From the NCBI RefSeq assembly GCF_019175365.1, contig NZ_CP059572.1:5580001-5644000 (forward strand): a stretch of DNA of 64,000 nucleotides, read 5' to 3'. Below are positions 9,707 to 19,000 of this stretch, one piece after another. The notes beneath the pieces are model-generated. The model saw only the letters and a list, made by a program, of their open reading frames with translations, searched no databases and had not been told where the DNA came from. Origin of the DNA: Actinomadura graeca. Its GTDB lineage: Bacteria > Actinomycetota > Actinomycetes > Streptosporangiales > Streptosporangiaceae. The position numbers were made by a program, and so were the translations under genes. Within the stretch, counting starts at the first letter, position 1. Every line of letters begins with the position of its first letter.

Positions 9707-10444
9707 TTAGCCGGGGTTTTGGGCTCGGGCGAAGAGCGTCGTGCCTGGACAGGTGTGGAGGGGGAGGCGGCGCTCCAGGGCGGCTGACAGGCGGAGGGCC
9801 TCGTTGGCTAGCGGATGGAGAGGGGCCAGGTCCTCGTAGTGGGCGCTGCGGTGGCGGAGCAGGCGCAGGAACGGGCGGAACAGGACGCCGCGGCTCCACA
9901 CCCGGTCCAGGAGCAGGCCGGCGCCTTCCAGCAGGTCGATCAGGGCGCGGGGGCTGTAGCGGCGGACGCGGCCGAGGGAGACGTCGTGGGCCGACCAGAG
10001 GGACATGTCGGATGGGACGGAGAGCAGCAGCGTCCCGCCGGGGCGCAGGACGCGGGCGATCTCCTCGGCAGCGCGGGCGTCGTCCTCGATGTGCTCCAGG
10101 ACGTCCAACGCGAGGGCCAGGTCGAAGCGCGATGGCGGCAGCGGGAGGTAGCGCGCGTCTCCCTCGTAGGCTTCAACGCCCTGCGCGCGCGCCAGAGCGA
10201 CGGCATCGGGGCTGAGGTCGATCGCCGTGGCCTGCCAGCCGTGGGCGACCAGTTCACGGGAGTTTCCGCCCGCACCGGCACCGATATCCACGGCGTCACC
10301 GGGGGAACTGAACCGCAGGAGTTCCTCGGACAGAACCGCCCGGCGTTCGCGGTACCACCAGTTGTCGTCCTCGATGCGCGCGATCCGCTGGAGTTCGATG
10401 GTGTCCACGGGACAAGCCGACGGGATCACACCGTCCTGTGCCAC
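9707..10444 (-). CDS. Class I SAM-dependent methyltransferase
   Basis: A 245-aa protein on the minus strand starting at GTG 10444 (a second GTG at 10429 is possible). It shows motif I VDIGAGAGGNSREL, an acidic strand end AIDLSPDAVALA, and the post-motif LALDVLEHIEDD typical of the Methyltransf_11/23 group. The N-terminal part (IARIEDDNWWYRERR) resembles methyltransferases found beside glycosyltransferase genes. It converges on the polymer synthases, so a role in modifying the same glycan or lipid carrier is possible but only suggested by position. The substrate is unknown. Confidence 0.8.
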   Translation of the reverse strand: MAQDGVIPSACPVDTIELQRIARIEDDNWWYRERRAVLSEELLRFSSPGDAVDIGAGAGGNSRELVAHGWQATAIDLSPDAVALARAQGVEAYEGDARYLPLPPSRFDLALALDVLEHIEDDARAAEEIARVLRPGGTLLLSVPSDMSLWSAHDVSLGRVRRYSPRALIDLLEGAGLLLDRVWSRGVLFRPFLRLLRHRSAHYEDLAPLHPLANEALRLSAALERRLPLHTCPGTTLFARAQNPG

Positions 10445-10504
10445 CGTCGGCGCCGCTCACGGGCGGAGCGTTGGCCGGACCTTGACCCTTGCGCGGCAGT
10501 GCCC

Positions 10505-10585
10505 GGGTCAGCGGCGCTTGCGGTGGCAGGGTCAGCGGCGCTTGCGGTGGCGGGGTCAGCGGTGCTTGCGGTGGCGGGGTCAGCG
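10505..10585. repeat. 24-bp tandem repeat, 3.4 copies
   Basis: Units GGGTCAGCGGCGCTTGCGGT-GGCA/G at 10505-10528, 10529-10552 and 10553-10576, followed by a partial GGGTCAGCG. The copies differ by one or two bases. The array lies between the divergent methyltransferase and winged-helix regulator genes, 15 bp before the GTG at 10601, so it may hold regulator binding sites or be a neutral minisatellite. Confidence 0.75.
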
Positions 10586-10600
10586 TGGTCTATCTAGATC

Positions 10601-11620
10601 GTGGACGACTGCGTGGTATCACTCGGGCCCTTGGAACGCGTGGGCGTCGGCGTCATCCGCCACCCGGGCGCGACGGTGCTGTCCGTGCTCACCGACTTGG
10701 TGGGGGGCCGCTCGCACGGCGTCCCGCCCGGCCTGCGGGAGGCGCTGCGGCGGACCCTGCCCGGGACGGACGCGGCGGACATGGCGGCCCTGCTCGCGTC
10801 GGCGAACGGATGGCTGCCCGAAAGCCTCGCGCTGCTCCAGACGCTGGAGACCGTCACCATGGCGACGGTCCTGGAGGAGCTGGACGGGCTCCGGCCGGAC
10901 GTGGTGGCGGAGGAGATCGAGGCGGGCTTCTCCGGCGACCCGCCGCCCGCGTGGCGGGCGGTGGCCGCGCGGCCCGCGGCGTTCATGACGTCCTACCGGC
11001 GGCTGGTGGCGGCCGTCTGGGACGGGATCGCCCCGCTGTGGACGCAGGCGGACGGCCTCCACGCGCGCGAGACGGAACGGGTCGGCGTGGCGGCGGTCAG
11101 CGGCGCGCTGGAGGGCGTGATGGACGGGCTGCGCACGCGGGTGCGCTTCGACGCCGGGCGGCTGCATCTGCCGAACTGCCTGCCCAATTGCCTGCCCTGG
11201 CGGCCGGTCGCGCCGGGGCGCCGCCGCCTCGTCCTCGTGCCGCTCGCGTCCGGGCTCACCGCGGGGATGTACAGCGTCGAGCGCGAGGACGCGATCTGGG
11301 TCGCCTACCCCCTGCCCGGCCTGGGCCAGATCCTCGACCCGCGCCGTGCCGGGGCGGGCGGACCGGCGGCCGCCGCGACCGTCCCGGACGACGCGCTCGT
11401 GCTGCTCCTCGGGCCGGTGCGGGCGGCGATCCTTCGGCACGCGGGGACCGCGCCGTCCGTGAGCGATTTGGCGGGGCGGCTGGGCGTCGGCGCCAGCACG
11501 GTCACCTACCACTGCGACCAGCTCGTCAGGGCGGGCCTCCTGGAACGCGCGCGCCGCGGGCGGGAGGTCCGCCTGCGCCGGACCGGCCGCGGCGCCGGGC
11601 TCATCGACCTGCTCTCCTAG
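10601..11620 (+). CDS. ArsR-like winged-helix regulator with large N-terminal domain
   Basis: A 339-aa protein starting at GTG 10601. The C-terminal 80 residues are a winged helix: GPVRAAILRHAGTAPSVSDL, then the recognition helix VGASTVTYHCDQLVRAGLLE and a basic wing. The N-terminal 250 residues are an all-alpha/beta sensor-like domain without a motif I recognise. The same architecture recurs at 12743-13774 (shared landmarks: a two-residue WVAYPLP/WIAYPLP motif, GPVRAA before the HTH, TYHC/THHC helix), so the two are paralogues flanking the AraC gene. Ligand and targets are unknown. Its 3' end overlaps the convergent AraC gene by 20 bp. Confidence 0.78.
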   Translation: MDDCVVSLGPLERVGVGVIRHPGATVLSVLTDLVGGRSHGVPPGLREALRRTLPGTDAADMAALLASANGWLPESLALLQTLETVTMATVLEELDGLRPDVVAEEIEAGFSGDPPPAWRAVAARPAAFMTSYRRLVAAVWDGIAPLWTQADGLHARETERVGVAAVSGALEGVMDGLRTRVRFDAGRLHLPNCLPNCLPWRPVAPGRRRLVLVPLASGLTAGMYSVEREDAIWVAYPLPGLGQILDPRRAGAGGPAAAATVPDDALVLLLGPVRAAILRHAGTAPSVSDLAGRLGVGASTVTYHCDQLVRAGLLERARRGREVRLRRTGRGAGLIDLLS

Positions 11621-12623
11621 CGGCACCGCGGTAGACGTTGGGCGGGACGCCGTGCCGCTTCATGAAGTGCGCGCGCAGCTGCCCCGGCTGGAAGCCCACC
11701 GCCTGCGCGATCACCGAGATCGGCTCGTCGGTGGTGAGCAGCAGCGCCTCGGCGTGGTCGAGGCGCTGGTCGCGCAGCCAGGCGATCGGGGTCGTGCCGA
11801 TCGCCGCGCGGAAGCGGCGGGCGAAGGTGCGCGGGCTCATCGACGCGCGCCGGGCCAGCTCCCCGACCGACAGCGGCTGGTCCAGCCGCGTCCGTGCCCA
11901 CGACAGCAGGGCGACGAGGTCCGCGTCCCCGGGCTCCCACGGCCGGGGCGCGCCCGGGTCCTCGTCGCACTCCATGGCCTGCCTGGTCACGGCCTCCGAG
12001 ACGGCCGGTCCGTGTTCCCGGCGCAGCAGGCGCAGGCACAGCTCGATTCCGGCGCCCGCTTCGATGCCGGTCGCGAGGCGTCCCGCGTCCGTCTGAGGGG
12101 TGCCCGGGTCGGCCGCCGACGGGGGGTGGCGGCGGGTCAGGGCGGCCAGGCCCCGGCGTCCCGCGGGGCGCCGGTCGTCGGGCAGGCCCGCGGCGGCCAG
12201 CAGTTCCGAGCCCGAGCAGAAGCCCGCGACGATCGCGCCGCGGTCGTGGGCGGACCGGAGGGCCTCGACGGCCGCCTCGCCCAGCAGGAGCGGACGGCGG
12301 GCCGTCGGCGGCACGATCACCAGATCGGCCCGGGCCAGCGTCCCGAGGCCGTGCGGCACGTCGACCCACCAGCCGAGGTCCGTGCGGACGACCCCGGCGA
12401 CGTCGCCGCACATCAGCAGCTCGAACGGCGGCAGGCCCCGGTGCGAGCGGTCCCTGAAGACGCTGCTCACGCCGCTCAGGCCGAACGAGCCGACCCCGGG
12501 GGTGACGTAGACGGCGATCGAGCGGAAGGGCCTGGTGGCGCCGTCGGCGGAGGGAAGCCGTGCGGCCCGGCGGTTCCCATACCGCGCGCACCGGTTGACG
12601 TGAGGCGTGTGTGCTGTTCTCAC
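11601..12623 (-). CDS. GATase1/DJ-1-like AraC-family transcriptional regulator
   Basis: A 340-aa protein. Residues about 35-200 form a DJ-1/PfpI-like domain (SIAVYVTPGVGSFGL, and the nucleophile-elbow cysteine in IVAGFCSGSELLAAAG). Residues 225-330 are two AraC helix-turn-helix units (LSVGELARRASMSPRTFARR and ISVIAQAVGFQPGQLRAHF). This is the FtrA/GlxR-like class that usually activates neighbouring catabolic genes. The region after the cysteine is less conserved than usual, with an Arg/Pro-rich stretch. The first 33 residues are basic and atypical, so the true start may be downstream of 12623. No obvious target operon lies beside it. Confidence 0.82.
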   Translation of the reverse strand: MRTAHTPHVNRCARYGNRRAARLPSADGATRPFRSIAVYVTPGVGSFGLSGVSSVFRDRSHRGLPPFELLMCGDVAGVVRTDLGWWVDVPHGLGTLARADLVIVPPTARRPLLLGEAAVEALRSAHDRGAIVAGFCSGSELLAAAGLPDDRRPAGRRGLAALTRRHPPSAADPGTPQTDAGRLATGIEAGAGIELCLRLLRREHGPAVSEAVTRQAMECDEDPGAPRPWEPGDADLVALLSWARTRLDQPLSVGELARRASMSPRTFARRFRAAIGTTPIAWLRDQRLDHAEALLLTTDEPISVIAQAVGFQPGQLRAHFMKRHGVPPNVYRGAARRAGR

Positions 12624-12742
12624 TGTTCCTCCGCGGATCGACGGTCCGACGCCTGGCGGTGGAATCCTGCCGGGAGCGGTCCACGGCGACGAGCCTTTCG
12701 ATCATCCTCGAAGAGTCGCCGGGCGGGGGCGGGCGGCCAGGG

Positions 12743-13774
12743 TCAGAGGGCGCGCGGGTCGGGAGGGAACAGCCCGACGATTCTGCGGCCCCGCCCGGTC
12801 TGGTGGATCCGGATCTCGCGGCCCTGCCGCTCGCGGCGCACCAGGCCGCTCGCCACGAGCCGTTCGCAGTGGTGGGTGACGGCGCTGGGCGAGAGCTGGG
12901 TCAGCCGGGCGAGCTCGCCCATGGTCAGCGGCCGCGCGACGGCCCGCAGCAGCGCGGCCCGCACGGGGCCGAGCATCGCCTCCAGCGACGCGGGGTCCGG
13001 CGGGTCGCACGCGGCCGGGTCGAGCGCCGGGAGCGGGTAGGCGATCCAGACCGCGTCGGAGTCGTCGAAGTCGCAGATCAGGGCGTCCACGGCCGAGAGC
13101 ATCGGGACCAGGACGAGGGGACGCCCGCCGAGGGCGAACCGCGCCGGCTCGGGGTCGGGGACGCGCAGCGAGCCGTCCTCGAAGCCCACGGCCGGATGCA
13201 GGGCGGCCAGGACGGTCCCGAGCCCGCCCCGCACGAAGGCGGCGCCGACCCGTTCGATCTCGCGTTCCAGCAGCGGCAGCGCCTCCTCCCACAGCGGCTC
13301 GACGGCGCCCCAGATCTCGTCCATCGTGTCGGCGTACCGGTGCAGCCAGTCGCCCGGCCGGTCCGCGACGCGGCGCCAGTGCGGCGGAAGGTCCCCGTCG
13401 GGGAAGGCGGCCTCCAGGTCCTCCAGCAGGCGCTCGCCGGGGATGGCGCGGAGCCGCTCCACCTGGTCGCCGACCGCGGTCTCGGTAGTCGGGTTCAGCG
13501 GCTTCACCGAACCGGGGACGACCGACCGTCCCGGCACCGCGAGCGGGTGGATGGCCTGGGCGCCGCGGGCCGGCAGGGCGCCGAGGATCCGGCGCCGCCA
13601 CGCCGCCGGGACGCCGCCCTGGCCGGCGAAGGCGTCGATGCCCAGCGCCAGCGTCGACACGTACGGGTCGAGGGCCATCCGCACGTCGACGGTGCGTCCG
13701 ACGCGCAGCTCCGTGGCCCGCCGGAGGGCCGTCCGCTCCCCGGCGGGACCGGCCTCCGCCCCGTCGTCGATCAC
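12743..13774 (-). CDS. ArsR-like winged-helix regulator of the lanthipeptide operon
   Basis: A 343-aa paralogue of the gene at 10601. The GTG at 13774 overlaps the TGA of the oxygenase gene upstream (GTGA), which favours this start over GTG 13789 and points to translational coupling. The C-terminus carries the winged helix (LTMGELARLTQLSPSAVTHH, then CERLVASGLVRRE), and the DAVWIAYPLPAL motif is shared with its paralogue. As the last gene of lanB-lanC-oxygenase-regulator it is likely a cluster-situated regulator, either autoregulating the operon or switching on the divergent precursor gene. The effector is unknown. Confidence 0.8.
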   Translation of the reverse strand: MIDDGAEAGPAGERTALRRATELRVGRTVDVRMALDPYVSTLALGIDAFAGQGGVPAAWRRRILGALPARGAQAIHPLAVPGRSVVPGSVKPLNPTTETAVGDQVERLRAIPGERLLEDLEAAFPDGDLPPHWRRVADRPGDWLHRYADTMDEIWGAVEPLWEEALPLLEREIERVGAAFVRGGLGTVLAALHPAVGFEDGSLRVPDPEPARFALGGRPLVLVPMLSAVDALICDFDDSDAVWIAYPLPALDPAACDPPDPASLEAMLGPVRAALLRAVARPLTMGELARLTQLSPSAVTHHCERLVASGLVRRERQGREIRIHQTGRGRRIVGLFPPDPRAL

Positions 13775-14676
13775 CGTGGGGGACGGCACGCCGGTTCCAC
13801 GCCCGCGATGAGCGGGCCGTCGCTGATACGCCGCTCCTGCCGGTCGGCCTTCGCGAGCAGCGCGGCGGGGTCGGCCTTGCCCGCCGCCTCGGCGACCTCG
13901 CGCAGCAGCGCGGCGACGGGGGTGAGGCGGTCGCCGTCCACCGGCAGCCGGTCCAGCAGCGGCACCCCGGCCAGCAGCTCCTCCAGCAGCGTCCGGACGA
14001 TCTTGCGGTGCGAGGTCGCCGACACCGCGACCGACAGGTGCAGCGACCCCTCCGGCCCGGCGAACGCCCGGTGGCCGGTGCCCGCCGGGATGTACAGGCC
14101 GTCCCCGGGCGCCAGTTCGACGACGTGGTCCGGCTCCCGGTCGGTGCGCAGCGTTTGACTGGCCTGCCACTCGACGCCGTCGGGGATGTCCCACAGATGC
14201 CACTTCTTGGTGCCTTCGGCCTGGAGTGCGAAGACGTCCGCCGTGTCCCAGTGAGCGCCGACCCCGTCGTCCCCGGGCGCGGTGTAGAACGCGTAGCTCG
14301 TGACGCCGGCGCCGACGGTCGCGGTGAGCCGGTCGGCCAGCTCCGCGACGGGACGGTACCAGTCCTCGATGTTGACGAACCGCAGCGTCGCGCCCCGGCG
14401 GACCTGCTCGGCGACGGCGTCGGTGACCGGGTAGCCGGGCATGCTCAGCGCGAGGTACTGCCGGGTCTCGGTGAACAGGGTGGGCGGCACGCCGCCCTCC
14501 GGCATGTTCACCTGGAACTGCGGATACCGCACCTGCCCGTACCGGATCCACTCGTCGACCCGCTCGAAGTCCAGCAACGCGACGGTCGCCGGAGACGCGT
14601 CGAAGCGCAGGTGCGCGCGGCCCCACTCCAGGCGCTCGCGGTCGGCGGGGTCGGCGAAGATGTCGGACCAGCTCAT
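13771..14676 (-). CDS. JmjC/cupin-type Fe(II), 2-oxoglutarate-dependent oxygenase
   Basis: A 301-aa protein in the lanthipeptide operon. The double-stranded beta-helix metal triad is visible: H142 and D144 in GAHWDTADVF and H202 in GTGHRAFAG, with a LQAEGTKKWHLWDIP strand between, as in the Cupin_4/JmjC family of ribosomal-protein and peptide hydroxylases. The C-terminal helical part resembles the dimerisation region of these enzymes. In this context the likely substrate is the precursor peptide, for example beta-hydroxylation of an Asp, Asn or other core residue; this is inferred from position only. It starts at ATG 14676, 30 bp after lanC, and overlaps the regulator start by 4 bp. Confidence 0.82.
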   Translation of the reverse strand: MSWSDIFADPADRERLEWGRAHLRFDASPATVALLDFERVDEWIRYGQVRYPQFQVNMPEGGVPPTLFTETRQYLALSMPGYPVTDAVAEQVRRGATLRFVNIEDWYRPVAELADRLTATVGAGVTSYAFYTAPGDDGVGAHWDTADVFALQAEGTKKWHLWDIPDGVEWQASQTLRTDREPDHVVELAPGDGLYIPAGTGHRAFAGPEGSLHLSVAVSATSHRKIVRTLLEELLAGVPLLDRLPVDGDRLTPVAALLREVAEAAGKADPAALLAKADRQERRISDGPLIAGVEPACRPPR

Positions 14677-14706
14677 GCGTCGGCTCCTTGTCGGTCGTGG
14701 GGAGTG

Positions 14707-16044
14707 TCAGGCGAGGAGCAGGGCGGCGTCCCAGCCGGTGGCGGGCGGCGCGCCCGTCTCGTGGCAGTGCAGCGCGAGGGCGGCCCCGGCGGCGCCCTCC
14801 AGGAAGCCCGGCCGGTCGGTCACGCGCGCCGCGGCCGGATGGGTGTACCGGAACCCGAACGCCGCGTCCGGGTCGTAGGACTCGCGGAGCCGCCCGGCGA
14901 ACCGCCCGGCGGCGGACGCGTGGACGGGATCGCCCGTGTCGTGGCCCATGCGCGACGCGATGTGCAGCAGGCCCGCCCAGCCGTGGCACAGCGTGGAGTC
15001 GTGGATCGAGTGCTCGCCGGACGTGGCGAACGCGCCGCGCACCGCGGCGTCGCCCGTCTCGCGCCACTCCTTCTCCTCGAACGCCGCGCCCGCGAGGAAC
15101 AGGGCACGGCCCATCCCGGCGGCTCCGTAGCACCAGGCGTCGCGCGTCCTGCCCCGATGCGCGTGCCCGTGCCCGTGCCCGTGCCCGCGTTCGTGCCCGT
15201 GCCCGTGTTCGTCGAGGGTGGTCTCGTGCGGCCAGTACGGCCCGGCGTCGTCGTCGAGCCGATGGGCGTCGAGCAGCGCCACGATCGCGGCGGCCGCCTC
15301 GTCCTGCCCGTCCACCCGGACGCCCGCGCGCCAGGCCAGCGCCAGCAGCGCGAGCGGGCCGCCGACGCCGTGCGCCAGCCCGAGATTGAGGTGGCCGCCG
15401 TCCGCGTGGCCCCTCGTCATGTCGTGCCGCACCCACCAGACGGGCAGCTTCCGGCCGCCGACGGTGACGTCCCCGGCGAGCGCGAGGCGGACGAGCAGCC
15501 CGAGCGTCTCGCGCAGCGCCTCCCCGGTCGCCTCGGCGCCGGTCCGCTCCTGGCGGGCCAGGAGGTACCGGCCGAACCCCGATCCGCCGGTGATGACGTC
15601 GTAGCCGCCCCAGTCGCCGACCGGGTCCCCGGCGTCCAGCCGTGCCCGCCGCGCCCGCGTCCACCGCAGCGCCTGCCCGGCGATGGCCTCGTCCAGCCGG
15701 GACAGCAGCGTCCCGTAGCCGCCCGACGCCGTGGCCGCCGCGTGGGCGGCGAAGGCGAGGGCCACGGAGCCGCCGTACAGGGCGGGCACCGGCGGCGGCG
15801 CCTCCGCCGCGAGCGCCGCCGACAGATGGGCGTGGGCGTGGACGCGCCGGGCCGGGTCGGCGGCGGCGAGTTCGGAGAAGAGCAGCGACACGGCCGGGAA
15901 CGCGTCCGACAGGCCGTTCGGCTCCCACTGGCGGAGCGCGCCCGACGGCAGCGTCAGCTCGTTCTCGGGGCGGGTGGTGACGGCCGCGACCGTCTCGGGG
16001 TCGGTGAGCCTGTCCGCGATGGACGCGACGATCTGCGATGTCAT
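14707..16044 (-). CDS. lanC: Lanthionine synthetase C-family cyclase (LanC)
   Basis: A 445-aa protein, normal length for LanC. Zinc ligands are visible: C305 in WCYGAAG and C353-H354 in LCHGWAG, with the LGLAHGVGGPLALL helix of the alpha-toroid. It catalyses Michael addition of cysteine thiols to dehydrated Ser/Thr to close (methyl)lanthionine rings. The ATG at 16044 overlaps the lanB stop (ATGA), so the two are translationally coupled. Unusual is a His/Gly-alternating insert at about residues 277-298, just before the first zinc ligand and coded by a GTGCCC hexamer repeat; it could bind metal or be a slippage product. No other LanC motif appears damaged. Confidence 0.92.
   Translation of the reverse strand: MTSQIVASIADRLTDPETVAAVTTRPENELTLPSGALRQWEPNGLSDAFPAVSLLFSELAAADPARRVHAHAHLSAALAAEAPPPVPALYGGSVALAFAAHAAATASGGYGTLLSRLDEAIAGQALRWTRARRARLDAGDPVGDWGGYDVITGGSGFGRYLLARQERTGAEATGEALRETLGLLVRLALAGDVTVGGRKLPVWWVRHDMTRGHADGGHLNLGLAHGVGGPLALLALAWRAGVRVDGQDEAAAAIVALLDAHRLDDDAGPYWPHETTLDEHGHGHERGHGHGHGHAHRGRTRDAWCYGAAGMGRALFLAGAAFEEKEWRETGDAAVRGAFATSGEHSIHDSTLCHGWAGLLHIASRMGHDTGDPVHASAAGRFAGRLRESYDPDAAFGFRYTHPAAARVTDRPGFLEGAAGAALALHCHETGAPPATGWDAALLLA
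15162..15211 (-). repeat. Hexanucleotide repeat coding a His-Gly tract in LanC
   Basis: A run of (CCCGTG) units read on the plus strand, interrupted by two TTCGTG units, encodes alternating His and Gly on the minus strand inside lanC. It is perfectly in frame and adjacent to the WCYG zinc motif. Confidence 0.75.
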
Positions 16045-19000
16045 GGGGTCCGGTGCCGCTCTCGGTCTCGGTGGGCCTGGAGGACGCCGCGGGCGACGGC
16101 GTAGCCGTCCTGCTCCGCGCGGCGATCGATGCCGGCGAGCCTGATGTGGTGCATGTGGAGCACGCTCGCGAAGATGGCCGACGGGTCGTCGAGGGCTTCG
16201 CGCACGGCCCGGCCATACGCCGCGACGGGCCCGGAGCGGCGCTCCCAGCCGTCCAGCAGGGCCCGCCCGCCACGCAGTTCGGAAAGTCCCGCGAACCCCG
16301 CCGCCGGATCCAGCAGCCGGATCGCCTCGCGGCGGTGGCTCTGGAACGTCTCGTGGCGGGCGCCCTTGGGGTAGGTCTCCAGCAGCCAGTCCCGCCACCC
16401 CTCGCCGTGCAGGTGCCGCGCCAGGTCGAGGTGGTTGGCGGCGAGCAGCAGCGGCATCGGCAGGTCTAGCTCCCCCGCCTCGCGCAGCGCGAGCTGGGAG
16501 AGGACGCTGCCGGAGTCCGCGGCGAAGGCGTCCTCGGCCGCCTCGATCAGGTCCGGGCCGCCGTACCTGCCCGTCTCGGGCAGGTAGGTGTCCAGGACGA
16601 TCCGGTTGATCAGCCCCGTCTCGGCCAGGTCCGCGGCCCACCGGTGCACGATCGGCAGCAGCCGCGCGCCGAGCGCCGCCGGGTCCCCGTGGAAGCGGAG
16701 CCGCAGGTGGGGCTCGTCGTCGCGGTAGCGCAGGAAGAACCAGCGGTCGGTGATCCCGGCGGCCCGGCGGACGAGCGCGGGGACGTGCCGGGCGAGCAGC
16801 TCGCCGTGCCGCCCCGGCGTGGCGTAGACCTTCAGGTACAGCCATTCGCCGCCGGGCGGGTGGGTCCGCCGGACGGCCCGCCGCCGGGTGGTGTCCGAGA
16901 TTGCGCGGTGCCGGACGGGGCGCATCGGGACGGCGATCTCCGTGGCGTGCCCCCGCGCCCACCCGAACCCGTGCCGTCCGCCGGCCGGGGCCTCCTGGAG
17001 CACCGTCCCGGGCCGTTTGCGCAGCTCGGCGTGCAGCGTCTTCAGGTGGGCGACGCTGCCCAGGTCCAGCCGGACCCGGTGGTCGGTGTAGGTCGCGTAC
17101 ACGATGTCGGGGACGGCCCAGTCGGCGCGCCACCGCTCGAAGAGCCGCTTCCAGGCCGCCCAGTCCACCTCCTGCGTCAGCCGCGGATCGGGCAGCCACC
17201 GCGCGGGGGACAGGATCGTCCGGCCGCGCCGCACGCGCGGCAGGTACGGCATCCGCTCGGCCGTCCCCCAGCTCCACAGCGGCCACGCGGGGGTGCGGCC
17301 TTCGCCGATCTCCATCAGGAGGCGGACCGCGTTCGGCGTCGTGAGCTGGAGGTTCAGCGCGTGGAACGGCATGGGGGCCAGCTCACGGCCGTCCCGCCGG
17401 GACACCACCACGAACCGGTCGTGGTCGGCGCCGACGAGCAGATCGTCCAGGGAGAGCGCCTCTGGGCCGTCGGCGAACACCCCCGTTGCCGCGAGTTCGC
17501 CCGTCAGCCGCGGGACCTGCGCGACGTTGGCGCTGCGGGAGTCCAGCACCGGCCCCACCACCTGGACGGGGACCGCCGGGGCGGCCTCCTCCCGCGCGGT
17601 CTCCGACACCGCGGCGCCGAGGCCGGGCAGCAGGTGCAGGAAACGCCCGGACATCGCGCCGGGCCGGGTGAAGTTCATCGCCGTCATGACGAGCCGGAAC
17701 CCGCCGTCGCGCAGCCCGTCCTCCGAGTCGGCGACCAGCTCGGCGCACACCTCCGCGTAGGAGGCGGGCTCGTCCACGCTGCCGGGGCGGGCCAGCCGCT
17801 CGACCAGCGCGTCGTCCAGCACGATCTCCGGGCCGCCGCGCTGCGCCAGGCCCAGCAGCAGCGTGTCGCGCTCGGCGTCCGGCGCCGGGCGGTCGGGGGG
17901 ACGCCGGTGCCCCGGCGGGAGCAGGTAGCCCGACGGCGGCCCGAGACCCGCCTCCGGGTCGACCACCTCCTTGATCGGGACGAGCGCGCCGGTCCCGTAC
18001 CGCTCCAGGAACGCGGCCCGGTAGTCGGCCAGCGGGTCGAGCGGCGCCAGCCGGGGCGGCAGCACCCGCCAGGCGGCCGACACCGCGTCCACCAGCTCGT
18101 CCGCCACCGCGGCGGGGAGGATCACGTCGGCGTCCATGCCGAGGTCGACCTGGATCGGCCTGTCGCCCGCGTGCAGCGCGCGCATCTCGGTGACCGCCGT
18201 CCGCCACGCGGACAGCCCGTGCCCCGGCGCGGTCGCGGAGTACGCGGCCAGAGCGTCCCGGACGCCGGTGAGCGCGGCCCGTCCCGCGAACCTCTCCGGA
18301 AGCCGCTCCAGGACGTGGCCGAGCGGGTCGGCCGCCGCGGCGGGAGGGCGCAGGTCGGTGAGCAGGAACTCGCCCTCGACCAGCTGCACCACCATCCGCT
18401 CGACGGCGTCGGACGGCGCGTCAGGGAAACCCTCCCGCAGCCGGGCGACCAGGTCGGCATGGCGGATCGGCTCCGCGGCGGCGGTCAGCGCGGCGCGGAC
18501 CGCGTTCGTCGCGCGGACCGTCCGCTCCTGGTCGTTCGGACCCCGCTGGTCGGGTGGCACGCGGACGAGCGGGAGCACCAGCCGGTCGCCGCGGACGAAA
18601 CCGAGGTCGTTCGCGACGAGGCGCAGGCGCGCGAGCACCCCGGGGTCGGTCTCCCACTCCTTGATCGTCGCGGCCAGCCAGCCCATGTCCGCCCGCGCGC
18701 TCTTGCGGTGGTCGGTGCCGACGCGGAATTTCGCCCCGGCGTCGAAACGTGCCTCGGCGACGCCCGCCATCAGCCCGAAGGGCGTGGGACGGTGCGTCAT
18801 CCGGGACAGGTAACGCGTGGTCGCGAGCACCGCGCGCCGCAGATTCGCCGCCGGGACGGCGTCTCCGTCCACGACCTTGCGCAGCGCGCCGTCGAGCCCC
18901 GAACTGGACACCGCGACGGCCTCGCGGAACCAGGGGTGCGACGCGGCCTCCCGCAGGTAGCGGCGCATGGCCTCGGGCGAGTCCAGATCGTCCGGCGGGA

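Noticed and set aside
12743..16273. 1176-codon continuous minus-strand frame
   Set aside because: Only the first third in coordinate terms (12743-13774) is a gene; the rest runs through lanC and the oxygenase in a different frame from their real one.
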